A model generated the notes under the pieces. That model saw only the letters and a program-made list of their open reading frames with translations. It ran no database searches and was not told the DNA's origin. This document shows, one piece after another, positions 26,268-34,090 of a DNA stretch of 37,708 bases (positions are counted from its first letter, which is position 1; every line of letters begins with the position of its first letter). Origin of the DNA: Thermohalobaculum sp038528605 (GTDB lineage: Bacteria > Pseudomonadota > Alphaproteobacteria > Rhodobacterales > Rhodobacteraceae); the NCBI GenBank assembly GCA_038528605.1, contig JBCBEP010000020.1:1-37708 (forward strand), in the 5' to 3' direction. Position numbers and translations under genes: made by a program.

Positions 26268-27931
26268 CGGTCCGCCGTCTCCCAGCGCGGGTTGATCCAG
26301 GGCCGCGCATTGTCCCGCGCCAGCGGCGGCTTGCCGAGGATGTGATCCGCCGCCTTCTCGCCGGTCATGATCGAAGGGCCGTTGAGGTTGCCGTTCGTGA
26401 TGCGCGGGAAGATCGAACTGTCCGCGCACCAGAGATTGTCGACGCCGATGACGCGGGTCTCCGGGTCCACCACCGCCATCGGATCGTCCGCCCGGCCCAT
26501 CCGGCAGGTGCCGCAGGGGTGATAGGCGCTCTCGGCATGGTCGCGGATGAAGGTGTCGAGATCGTCGTCGGACTGAACCGCCTCGCCCGGCTGGATCTCC
26601 TTGCCGCGATAGGGGTCGAACGGGGCCTGGGCGAAAATCTCGCGGGCGATGCGGATGCAGCGGCGGAAGTCCCGCCAGTCATCCTCGTGGCTCATATAGT
26701 TGAAGCGGATCACCGGCGCCTCCGCGGGCTCGGCCGAGCGCAGGCGGACATGGCCGCGGGATTTCGAGCGCATCGGTCCCACATGCGCCTGCCAGCCATG
26801 CCCCTCCGCTGCCGCCTGTCCGTCGTAGCGCACGGCGATGGGCAGGAAGTGGAACTGCACGTCCGGGTACTCCACGCCCGCGGCGGTGCGCACGAAGGCC
26901 GCGCTCTCGAACTGGTTCGAGGCGCCGGGGCCCTTCCTGGTGAGCATCCATTCAAGGCCCACCCGCGCCTTGCCGAGGAGGTTCCAGTACTTGAAGAGCG
27001 TGATGGGCTGGGTGCTGGCCTGTTGGATGTAGAGCTCGAGATGGTCCTGCAGGTTCTCGCCAACCCCCGGCCGGTCCGCGACCACCGCGATGCCGTGCTC
27101 GGCCAGATGCGCCGCCGGGCCGATACCGGAGAGCATCAGCAGTTTCGGCGAGTTGATCGAGGAGGCGGCGAGGATGACGCCTGCGCGGGCCTTGAGCGTG
27201 CGCGGCATGTCGTCGACCAGCACCTCGACGCCCGTGGCGCGGCCGTCCTCGACGACGATGCGCTGGGCTTCCGCGCGCAGGAGCCGGCAGTTCTCCCGCT
27301 TCAGCGCGGGCTTGAGGTAGGCGTTGGCGGCGGACCAGCGCTGGCCGTCGCGGATCGTCGCCTCCATCGGCCCGAAGCCTTCCTGTTTCTCGCCGTTGTA
27401 GTCCGGCGTCGCCTCGTAGCCTGCGGCGATGCCGGCTTCCACGAAGGCGTGGACGAGCGGGTTCTCGCGCGTGCCGCGGCTGACGGTGAGGGGGCCGTTC
27501 GTGCCGCGCCAGGCGGGGTCCCCGCCATGGCCGCCCTCCTCCCAGGCCTCGAGGCGCTTGTAGTAGGGCAGGACGGATGCGTAGTCCCACCCGTCGGCGC
27601 CCTGCTCGGCCCAGTGATCGAAGTCCCGCGCATGGCCGCGCACATAGACCATGCCGTTGATGCTGGAGGAGCCGCCGATCACGCGCCCCCGCGGGCAAGC
27701 GAGGCGGCGGTTGCCGAGATGCGGTTCCGGCTCGCTCCGGTAGCCCCAGTCGTAGCGATGCATGTTCATGGGGAAGCTGAGCGCGCCCGGCATCTGGATC
27801 AGGGGGCCGGCATCCGACCCGCCGGGCTCGACCACCAGCACACGGTGGCGCCCGTCCTCCGACAGCCGATGGGCGAGGGCCGAGCCGGCGGAGCCGGCAC
27901 CGATCACGATGAAATCTGCGTCCCCGGTCAT
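26264..27931 (-). CDS. betA: Choline dehydrogenase (GMC oxidoreductase)
   Basis: BetA oxidises choline to betaine aldehyde (and on to glycine betaine) at the membrane, giving an osmoprotectant or a carbon and nitrogen source. The 555-residue FAD enzyme starts with the dinucleotide motif IVIGAGSAGSALAHRL. It has the GMC signatures RGRVIGGSSSINGM and GVILAASSINSPKLLMLSG. The C-terminus carries YHPCGTCRMG and GNLNGPSIMTGEKAADHI, close to E. coli BetA along its whole length. Other GMC alcohol dehydrogenases are possible. No betB, betI or betaine transporter is adjacent. It is divergent from the flavodoxin-fold gene across a large inverted repeat. Confidence 0.88.
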   Translation of the reverse strand: MTGDADFIVIGAGSAGSALAHRLSEDGRHRVLVVEPGGSDAGPLIQMPGALSFPMNMHRYDWGYRSEPEPHLGNRRLACPRGRVIGGSSSINGMVYVRGHARDFDHWAEQGADGWDYASVLPYYKRLEAWEEGGHGGDPAWRGTNGPLTVSRGTRENPLVHAFVEAGIAAGYEATPDYNGEKQEGFGPMEATIRDGQRWSAANAYLKPALKRENCRLLRAEAQRIVVEDGRATGVEVLVDDMPRTLKARAGVILAASSINSPKLLMLSGIGPAAHLAEHGIAVVADRPGVGENLQDHLELYIQQASTQPITLFKYWNLLGKARVGLEWMLTRKGPGASNQFESAAFVRTAAGVEYPDVQFHFLPIAVRYDGQAAAEGHGWQAHVGPMRSKSRGHVRLRSAEPAEAPVIRFNYMSHEDDWRDFRRCIRIAREIFAQAPFDPYRGKEIQPGEAVQSDDDLDTFIRDHAESAYHPCGTCRMGRADDPMAVVDPETRVIGVDNLWCADSSIFPRITNGNLNGPSIMTGEKAADHILGKPPLARDNARPWINPRWETADR

Positions 27932-27998
27932 GCCGCTCCCCGCCTCGCCGCTGCTCCGCGCAGTTGCCGTGGGTGCGATGCCGGCGTCAAGCGATGAT

Positions 27999-28079
27999 GG
28001 GGGCAGGCTGACGGGTGCCCGTCACCGCCGCGCCTCGCCTGCGCTCGCGCAGCGGACGCCCACCCGCCAGCCTGCCCCC
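27999..28079. repeat. Large inverted repeat with 19-bp arms between divergent genes
   Basis: GGGGGCAGGCTGACGGGTG (27999-28017) and CACCCGCCAGCCTGCCCCC (28061-28079) are complementary at 18 of 19 positions, the single mismatch being A28011/C28067. The 43-base interior contains a further hairpin, CTGCG-CTCG-CGCAG (28039-28052). Neither side has a T-run, and both neighbouring genes point away from it, so it is not a terminator for either. Confidence 0.75.
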
Positions 28080-28185
28080 CGCTTCCGGTTCGCCGGCGGC
28101 TTTGGGCTTGAGCGGGAGGGCGCGGGGGCGGCAGACTGGGCGTGCCGCCGGGCTATGGGGCAGGGCGGTGCGCGCGGGGGGCTCC

Positions 28186-28779
28186 ATGCGCCTGCTTATC
28201 GTCTATTGTCATCCCGACCCCGAGAGTTTCGGGGCCGCGGTGCGCGACCGGGCCGTGGCCGGCGCCCGGGCGGCGGGGCACGAGGTGGATCTGCTCGACC
28301 TCTATGCCGAGGGGTTCGACCCCGTGATGCGCTGCGAGGAACGGCGGGGCTACCACACGCCTCTGGAGAACGAGCGGCCCGTGGCGGCGCATATCGCCCG
28401 GCTGAAGGCCGCGGAGGGGCTCGTCTTCGTCTACCCCACCTGGTGGTACGGCCAGCCCGCCATGCTCAAGGGCTGGCTCGACCGGGTCTTCGTGCCCGGC
28501 GTCGCCTTCGAGATGCCCGAGCCGAACGCGCCGATCCGCGGCGGCCTCAAGAACATCCGGGTGGTGGGCGCGGTCTCGACCCTCGGCGCGCCCTGGTGGT
28601 GGTGGACCTTTCCGATGATGGCGCCTGGCCGGCGCATCCTCCTCACCGGCGTGCGCGCGATCTGCAACCCGAAGGCGCGCACCTTCTGGCTGGGGCTGCA
28701 CGAGATGGATAGCGTGGGGCACGAGGCGCGCGAGCGCTTTCTCGACAAGGTCGAAGCCCGCCTCGCTGCAGTGAAGTAA
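28186..28779 (+). CDS. NAD(P)H-dependent flavodoxin-fold oxidoreductase
   Basis: A 197-residue cytoplasmic protein of the NAD(P)H dehydrogenase (quinone) family (KefF/MdaB/NQO-like), an FMN or FAD enzyme that makes two-electron reductions of quinones or related compounds. The N-terminal LLIVYCHPDPESFGAAVRDR is the flavin-phosphate loop, and the central FVYPTWWYGQPAMLKGWLDR is highly characteristic. WWWWTFPMM is an aromatic-rich stretch likely near the active site. ATG 28186 follows GGGGGG. The RidA-family gene starts 9 bases downstream, so the two are probably one transcript. Confidence 0.88.
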   Translation: MRLLIVYCHPDPESFGAAVRDRAVAGARAAGHEVDLLDLYAEGFDPVMRCEERRGYHTPLENERPVAAHIARLKAAEGLVFVYPTWWYGQPAMLKGWLDRVFVPGVAFEMPEPNAPIRGGLKNIRVVGAVSTLGAPWWWWTFPMMAPGRRILLTGVRAICNPKARTFWLGLHEMDSVGHEARERFLDKVEARLAAVK

Positions 28780-28788
28780 GGAGAGTCC

Positions 28789-29190
28789 ATGCGCGCCCTG
28801 TCCCCTGGCACGATCCACCCGCCCTTCTCCGGCTACAGCCACGGGATTGCCGTGCCGGCGGGGCATCGGCTGATCGCCTGTTCGGGCCAGCTCGGCATCA
28901 CCGCGTCGGGCGATGTGCCGGGGAGCGCGCAGGCCCAGGCGCGCATTGCGCTCGAAAACCTCGAGGCGATCCTGGCCGAGGACGGGCTCGACCGGCGCGC
29001 GATCGTCAGGCTCAACGCCTATGTTACCGCGCGGGAGCATCTGGCGGGCTACATGGCCGCGCGCAACGCGTTCTTCGAGGGTGTGAGCCCGCCGCCCGCC
29101 TCGACGCTGATGATCGTCTCGGGGTTCGCGAGGCCGGAGTTCCATGTGGAGATCGAATGCCTCGCCGCCGCGCCGGCGGGGGCGCCGTGA
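28789..29190 (+). CDS. RidA/YjgF/YER057c family protein
   Basis: A 133-residue trimeric-fold protein of the Rid family, which hydrolyses reactive enamines and imines or deaminates related intermediates. Visible family segments are LIACSGQLGI near residues 28-37, ALENLEAILAEDGL and, at the C-terminus, VSGFARPEFHVEIECLA with the conserved Glu before Cys. RidA itself has an Arg in a C-terminal IEA(I/V)A context; here the position reads FARPEFHVEIEC, so an Arg is present but the exact subgroup is unsure. It is preceded by AAGGAGA and its TGA overlaps the GTG start of the next gene. Confidence 0.85.
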   Translation: MRALSPGTIHPPFSGYSHGIAVPAGHRLIACSGQLGITASGDVPGSAQAQARIALENLEAILAEDGLDRRAIVRLNAYVTAREHLAGYMAARNAFFEGVSPPPASTLMIVSGFARPEFHVEIECLAAAPAGAP

Positions 29191-30011
29191 GCCGGCCCGC
29201 GCCCTATTGGCGGGACATGCCCGCCCGGGCCTTCGGGCAGACGGGGGACTGGATTGCCGTCCTCCCGATCGCCGCCATCGAGCAGCATGGCCCGCACCTG
29301 CCCGTCGGTGTGGACAGCTTCATCGCCGAAGCGATGGTCGCCCGCGTCGTGGCGCTGCTGGAGGCGGATGATGCGCCCCCGCCGGCGACCTTTCTGCCGG
29401 TCCAGCAGGTCTGCAAGTCGGACGAGCATCTAGCATTTCGCGGCACGCTGACGCTGGGGTGGGAGACGGCGATTCGCGCCTGGCTCGAGATCGGCGCATC
29501 GGTGGCGCGCGCCGGAGTGCGCAAGCTCGTCATCGTCACCTCGCATGGTGGCAATGTCGCTCCCATGGGGATCGTGGCGCGGGAGCTGCGGATCGCGCAT
29601 GACCTCCTCTGCGTGACCTGCGCCTGGGGCAGCGGAGTGGAGACGGCGGATCTGCTGCCCGAGGGCGAGGGCGCCTACGGTATTCATGGCGGCGCGGCGG
29701 AGACGGGGATGATGCTGGCGATCCGGCCCGACCTCGTGGATAGGGGCCGGGCGGAGGATTTCCGTACCGTCGAACTCGAGAACGCCGCCCGGTTCGAGCG
29801 CCTCCGCGCCCACGGCGCCGTCGCCACCGGCTGGATGGCGCAGGACCTGCACCCGGCGGGCACGGCGGGGGATGCGCGGGCCGGCACGGCGGCGCTGGGC
29901 GAGGCGCTGTTGGCGCGGTACGCCGCAGCCTTCCTCTCGCTCTTGAGGGACGTCGCGGCGGCCGACCCCGCCCTGCAGCTCCGCCCCGCCACGCCGGGCA
30001 GCCTTCCCTGA
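29187..30011 (+). CDS. Creatininase-family amidohydrolase
   Basis: A 274-residue metal-dependent hydrolase of the creatininase/FAPy deformylase family, which opens cyclic amides such as creatinine or cleaves formamides. Expected metal ligands are seen in IAAIEQHGPHLPVGVDSFIAE (Glu, His and Asp), VTSHGGN and GIHGGAAETGMML. The start is taken as the GTG at 29187, which overlaps the ridA-like stop (GTGA) and has GGGGG upstream; an in-frame ATG at 29157 would lie inside the previous gene and is the alternative. Substrate cannot be read from sequence. It sits in a tight run with a Rid protein and a pyroglutamyl-peptidase-like gene. Confidence 0.88.
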   Translation: MSRPAPYWRDMPARAFGQTGDWIAVLPIAAIEQHGPHLPVGVDSFIAEAMVARVVALLEADDAPPPATFLPVQQVCKSDEHLAFRGTLTLGWETAIRAWLEIGASVARAGVRKLVIVTSHGGNVAPMGIVARELRIAHDLLCVTCAWGSGVETADLLPEGEGAYGIHGGAAETGMMLAIRPDLVDRGRAEDFRTVELENAARFERLRAHGAVATGWMAQDLHPAGTAGDARAGTAALGEALLARYAAAFLSLLRDVAAADPALQLRPATPGSLP

Positions 30012-30017
30012 ACGGCG

Positions 30018-30536
30018 ATGACCGGGGTATCCGACAGCAGGGTTCTGGTCACGGGCTTCGCGCCTTTCGGCCGCTGGAGTATGAACTCGAGCGCCGAGGG
30101 GGTGGCCGCCCTCGCCAGGCGCCGGCCCGCGCTCGCAACCGCCTGTCTGCCGGTCGACCACCAGGCGGCGGCGGCCCGGATCACCGACCTCGTGCGCGCC
30201 CGCCGGCCCGCGCGGCTCCTGCTCACGGGCCTCGCGCCGGGCGCCTCGCTCCGGCTCGAACGCTATGGCCGCCCGGGCCCGCTCGCGCCCACGATGCAGG
30301 GTGTGCGCCGCACCCGCTGGCCCCTCGCCGCCGCCCACGCAGCCCTCGCAGCGCAGGGCTTTCCGGTTCGCTACTCGGCCGATGCCGGACGGTATGTGTG
30401 CGATACCACGCTCTGGCATGCGCTCGGGCTCCCGGTTCCTCAGGTGCTCTTCCTGCATGTGCCCCCGCCCGGGCCCGCCTGGCCCCCCGAACGGCTGGCG
30501 CGCGCCATGGCCGCTGTGCTCGACGCCGCGGCTTAA
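30018..30536 (+). CDS. Short pyroglutamyl-peptidase-like protein (C15 family)
   Basis: A 172-residue protein of the pyroglutamyl peptidase I fold, whose members remove N-terminal pyroglutamate with a Glu-Cys-His triad. It opens VLVTGFAPFGRWSMNSSAEGVAAL, the classic C15 start. The likely triad is Glu81 (LRLERYG), Cys128 (GRYVCDTTLW) and His147 (FLHVPP), all in the right order and context. It is about 40 residues shorter than typical enzymes, mostly missing from the middle. That may alter the pyroglutamate pocket, so a different cyclic-amide substrate is possible. It starts 6 bases after the creatininase-family stop. Confidence 0.82.
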   Translation: MTGVSDSRVLVTGFAPFGRWSMNSSAEGVAALARRRPALATACLPVDHQAAAARITDLVRARRPARLLLTGLAPGASLRLERYGRPGPLAPTMQGVRRTRWPLAAAHAALAAQGFPVRYSADAGRYVCDTTLWHALGLPVPQVLFLHVPPPGPAWPPERLARAMAAVLDAAA

Positions 30537-30634
30537 CCCCTCGCGAACGCCTTCTTCACCGCGCATCAATTTCGCTGCGCCACCATTGCGCTGCGCCGGA
30601 GGAGATCGGCGCGTGCTAGTTGGGAGGTCATCCG

Positions 30635-31234
30635 ATGCGCAAACCAAGCCGTCTCGTCGCCGCCGCGGCCCTGCTGCCCGTGCTTGCGGCGCCCGGGCTC
30701 CACACCGGGTCCGCTTCGGCCAACGAATTTGCCCCGCAGCTCGAGGCGCTGGTCGCGAGCGATATCGCGCCCGTTCTGTCCGACGCCGCGCTGCTCGAAG
30801 CCCTGCGCGCCCAGAATGCCCGTAACGCCGGCCTCAGCCAGGCGGAGATCGAGGCGATGGACAAGGACTGGCGGGCGCAGGTTGGCGCTGCCAGCCAACC
30901 GCTGATCGAGCCGGTGCTCAGCGGCCCAGCGGCAGAGCGGCTGAGGGCCATCCGCGAAGCATCCGGCGGCATCTTTACCGAGGTTTTCGTGATGGATGCC
31001 GTGGGCCTGAACGTCGCCGCCAGTGACGTGACGTCGGACTACTGGCAGGGGGACGAGGCGAAATGGCAGGCCACCTACGCCGCCGGCGCGACCGATCCGC
31101 ATTTCGGCGAGGTCGAGCTCGACGACTCCACCCAATCTTTCCAGAGCCAGGTCAGCGTCACGGTGATCGATCCCGAAACCGGTGATCCGATCGGCGCCGC
31201 CACCTTCGGCGTGAACGTCGAACTGCTGCAGTGA
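30635..31234 (+). CDS. Secreted single-Cache-like sensor protein
   Basis: A 199-residue exported protein with a signal peptide ending near GSASAN (about residue 30). The mature part resembles periplasmic PAS/Cache ligand-binding domains that are normally fused to chemoreceptors or histidine kinases: a long N-terminal helix, then GGIFTEVFVMDAVGLNVAASDVTSDYWQGDEAKWQATY and, at the end, a strand pair SVTVIDPETGDPIGAATFGVN. No membrane anchor or signalling domain follows, so it is probably free in the periplasm. A chemoreceptor gene begins 8 bases downstream. It may bind a ligand and present it to that receptor. ATG 30635 follows GGGAGGT. Confidence 0.8.
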   Translation: MRKPSRLVAAAALLPVLAAPGLHTGSASANEFAPQLEALVASDIAPVLSDAALLEALRAQNARNAGLSQAEIEAMDKDWRAQVGAASQPLIEPVLSGPAAERLRAIREASGGIFTEVFVMDAVGLNVAASDVTSDYWQGDEAKWQATYAAGATDPHFGEVELDDSTQSFQSQVSVTVIDPETGDPIGAATFGVNVELLQ

Positions 31235-31242
31235 GGTGAGAG

Positions 31243-32925
31243 ATGCGCGACGGCATGAGTGAGGCCGAGGGGTCAAGCGACCGGCGGTCGCTCCTGAGCC
31301 TGCCGGTGAAGGTTGCCGTCGTGGTTTCCGCCGCGGTGTTGTTGACCGTGGGGGTAGGCATGGCGGTGGGCTTTGGCACGCTGCGTGCCATGGGGGACCA
31401 GCAGATCGACGACAAGGTCGGCGTGGTGGGCCAGCTTCTCGCCGAGAACGCCGGCGGGGCGCTACGCTTCGGGCGGCTGGAGCCGCTGGAGGCCTCGGCC
31501 CAGGCGGTGCTCGAGCGCACGAACAAGATCGAAGCGATAGGAGCCTACAACGCGGCCGGCGAGCTGCTGATGCCCTACCGGGCGAAAAGCGCCGAGCCGC
31601 CGCAACCCTTCACGGCCGACGAGGTGACGGCATTCCTCGCCACCGATGACGCGGTGATCATCAAGAACGGCCGGCTGCTCAATCGGGTAACCTTCGGCAG
31701 TCCGCCGACAACCGTTGGCGCCATCGCCACATTGCGGGACCCTGAAGGCGCGCGCGATGTTGTCATATCGGCGTTGCAGGGGCAGGGGCTGGCGGCCCTC
31801 GTCACCGGTACGCTGGTGATCGCGCTTGCGATGCTCGCGCTCTCGCGGCTCCTCTTTCGCCCCTTGCGTGACCTTGCGGCGGCGGCGCGCGCGGCGGAGG
31901 ACGGGGCGACGTTCGATACCGCTGCCATCGCGCGTCGGGATGAGATCGGATCGGCGCTCAGGGCCATGAAGGGGCTCGCCGTCACCACCGCAGCCTGCGC
32001 CGATGCCGCCGAGCGGATAGCGGATGGGGACCTCACGGTGAAGCTCGCAGCACGCTCGGGCAGCGACCGTCTGGGCGGGGCGTTCTCCCGCATGCTCGGC
32101 GCACTCAACCGCATCGTGGGCGAGACCAGCGCTCACGCAGAAAACGTCGCGGCGACAAGCCGCGAGCTCAACGAGGCGGCGGATACCATGAGCAGCGGCG
32201 CCTCACGCCAGTCGGCCTCCGCCCAGTCCGCCTCGGCGGCCGTTGAGCAGATGACCGCCAATGTGCGCCAGAGTGCCGAGAACTCTGCGCAGACCGAGAA
32301 GATCGCCAGCCAGTCCGCCGAGCATGCGCGGAATTCTAGCGAGGCGGTGGGCCGTGCCGTTACCGTGATGCGCACGATCGCGGAGAAGATCACGATCATC
32401 CAGGAGATCGCGCGGCAGACCGACCTGCTGGCGCTCAACGCGGCGGTGGAGGCCGCGCGGGCGGGCGAGCAGGGGCGCGGCTTCGCCGTCGTCGCCTCCG
32501 AGGTGCGCAAGCTCGCGGAGCGGAGCGAGCAGGCGGCCAACGAGATCGGTGCGCTGTCGGCCGAGACCGTCACGGTTTCGACGGAGGCCGGGCGCCTTCT
32601 CGATACCCTCGTGCCGGAGATCCAACGGACGGCCGATCTCGTGCAGGAGATCTCGGCGGCGACCAGCGAGCAAAGTACGGGGACCGACCAGATCAACATC
32701 GCGATCCGAGAGCTCGACACCGCGATCGGCGAAAGCGGTGCCGCGGTCGAAGAAGCGGCCCGCATGGCCGATGATCTGGCCGAGCGTTCTGACGCGATGC
32801 GCCAGATGCTCGCCCGTTTCAAGCTCGCAGGGGCCGGTGAGGATGCCGCAGCGGCCACGTCCGGTACCCCGGATACCGGATTTGAACCGGTAGCCGACGC
32901 GCAGACCATGCCTCACGCTGCCTGA
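31243..32925 (+). CDS. Methyl-accepting chemotaxis protein
   Basis: A 560-residue transmembrane chemoreceptor. Membrane helices at about 22-46 and 184-203 enclose a periplasmic domain of about 135 residues, a possible dCache/sCache remnant with an EAIGAYNAAGELLM strand pattern. A HAMP segment follows, then the cytoplasmic coiled-coil signalling domain. The hairpin tip reads EIARQTDLLALNAAVEAARAGEQGRGFAVVASEVRKLAERS, which would couple CheA and CheW. No CheR/CheB-binding pentapeptide is seen at the C-terminus. It is adjacent to a secreted Cache-like protein. ATG 31243 is used; ATG 31255 is also possible. No che genes are in the window. Confidence 0.93.
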   Translation: MRDGMSEAEGSSDRRSLLSLPVKVAVVVSAAVLLTVGVGMAVGFGTLRAMGDQQIDDKVGVVGQLLAENAGGALRFGRLEPLEASAQAVLERTNKIEAIGAYNAAGELLMPYRAKSAEPPQPFTADEVTAFLATDDAVIIKNGRLLNRVTFGSPPTTVGAIATLRDPEGARDVVISALQGQGLAALVTGTLVIALAMLALSRLLFRPLRDLAAAARAAEDGATFDTAAIARRDEIGSALRAMKGLAVTTAACADAAERIADGDLTVKLAARSGSDRLGGAFSRMLGALNRIVGETSAHAENVAATSRELNEAADTMSSGASRQSASAQSASAAVEQMTANVRQSAENSAQTEKIASQSAEHARNSSEAVGRAVTVMRTIAEKITIIQEIARQTDLLALNAAVEAARAGEQGRGFAVVASEVRKLAERSEQAANEIGALSAETVTVSTEAGRLLDTLVPEIQRTADLVQEISAATSEQSTGTDQINIAIRELDTAIGESGAAVEEAARMADDLAERSDAMRQMLARFKLAGAGEDAAAATSGTPDTGFEPVADAQTMPHAA

Positions 32926-33040
32926 GTGTTGCGCGGCGCAAGGTTGCACCGCACGGATGCCAAAGTTGCCGCGTTGCCACCGGCTCGGCCGGCAGCAATG
33001 CAGTTTCTATTTGAAAACAGAGGCTTGAGCGCGGGGCCGC

Positions 33041-33979
33041 TCAGCGATCCGGCAGCGGGATATGCTCGTCGTGATCGTCGGGCGGGAGATGGAAGCGGCC
33101 ATGCTCCCAATCTCCGGCCCGCCAAGCCTCCTTCGCGGCCTCGATCTTCTCCTTCGAGCTCGCCACGAAATTCCACCAGATATGCCGCGGCCCCCCCAGC
33201 GTCTCCCCACCGAGCAGCATGAGCCGCGCCGCCTCCCGCGCCTTCACCGCCACCTTGTCTCCTGGGCGGAACACCAGCATGCGGCCGGCCTCGTAAACCT
33301 CGCCGGCCACCTCGACGACACCTGAAATCACATAGACCGCGCGGTCCTCGTGGTCGTCGGGCAGCGGCAGTACCGCGCCCGCGTCGAGCGCCGCATCCGC
33401 ATAGAACATCTCCGAGAAAGTCTTGACCGGGGCTTTCTCTCCGTAAGCGGTGCCAAGGATGAGCTTTACCTTCTTGCCCTCGCCCTCGATCTCCGGCAGC
33501 GCCGCGGCGGGCTGGTTCTCGAAGCCTGGATCGGTCTCCTCGTGCGCATCCGGCAGCGCCACCCAGGTCTGGATGCCGAAGAGCGGCGCCTGGGGCTTGG
33601 CCCGCTCGGCCGTACCGGTCCGCTCCGAATGCGTAATGCCGCGCCCCGCGATCATCCAGTTTACCGCCCCCGGCGTGATCTCCATCGACGTGCCGAGACT
33701 GTCCCGATGATGGATCGCGCCCTGGAAGAGGTAGGTCACCGTCGCGAGCCCGATATGCGGGTGCGGCCGCACATCCATGCCCTCATCGGTCAGGAACTCC
33801 ACCGGGCCCATCTGGTCGAAGAAGATGAAGGGGCCGACCATCTGCCGTGCCGAGGACGGAAGGGCCCGCCTCACCTCGAACGCCCCGATATCGCGCGCGC
33901 GCGGCACGATAACGGTTTCGATCCGGTCGACCTCGTCTCCGGTCGGGCAATGCGGGTCGAGCGCAGGGTTCCAGCTCAT
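33041..33979 (-). CDS. Pirin family protein
   Basis: A 312-residue bicupin of the pirin family. Bacterial pirins include quercetin dioxygenases and proteins that modulate pyruvate dehydrogenase or other enzymes. The N-terminal cupin carries the metal site: HPHIGLATVTYLF (two His), HRDSLG and GITHSERTG (His and Glu). The C-terminal cupin has GPRHIWWNFVASS typical of the family. Length is normal. It is convergent with the chemoreceptor gene across 115 bases. ATG 33979 has purine-rich AGGAGACG upstream. Confidence 0.92.
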   Translation of the reverse strand: MSWNPALDPHCPTGDEVDRIETVIVPRARDIGAFEVRRALPSSARQMVGPFIFFDQMGPVEFLTDEGMDVRPHPHIGLATVTYLFQGAIHHRDSLGTSMEITPGAVNWMIAGRGITHSERTGTAERAKPQAPLFGIQTWVALPDAHEETDPGFENQPAAALPEIEGEGKKVKLILGTAYGEKAPVKTFSEMFYADAALDAGAVLPLPDDHEDRAVYVISGVVEVAGEVYEAGRMLVFRPGDKVAVKAREAARLMLLGGETLGGPRHIWWNFVASSKEKIEAAKEAWRAGDWEHGRFHLPPDDHDEHIPLPDR

Positions 33980-34090
33980 GGCACGTCTCCTCTTCAGCGT
34001 CCTTCAGGCTCGAAGCTAGGCGAGCCAGAGCCATGCGGACAGCGCGAAGAGGAGACTTGATCCTTGCCCACACGGGAAGAGTGACGCGGG

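Noticed and set aside
26234..27997. 587-codon plus-strand open frame opposite betA
   Set aside because: Antisense of an obvious GMC enzyme; no coherent domains.
32929..32941. TTGCGC-G-GCGCAA as a terminator between the chemoreceptor and pirin genes
   Set aside because: A one-base loop cannot form a hairpin of this size and no T-run follows.
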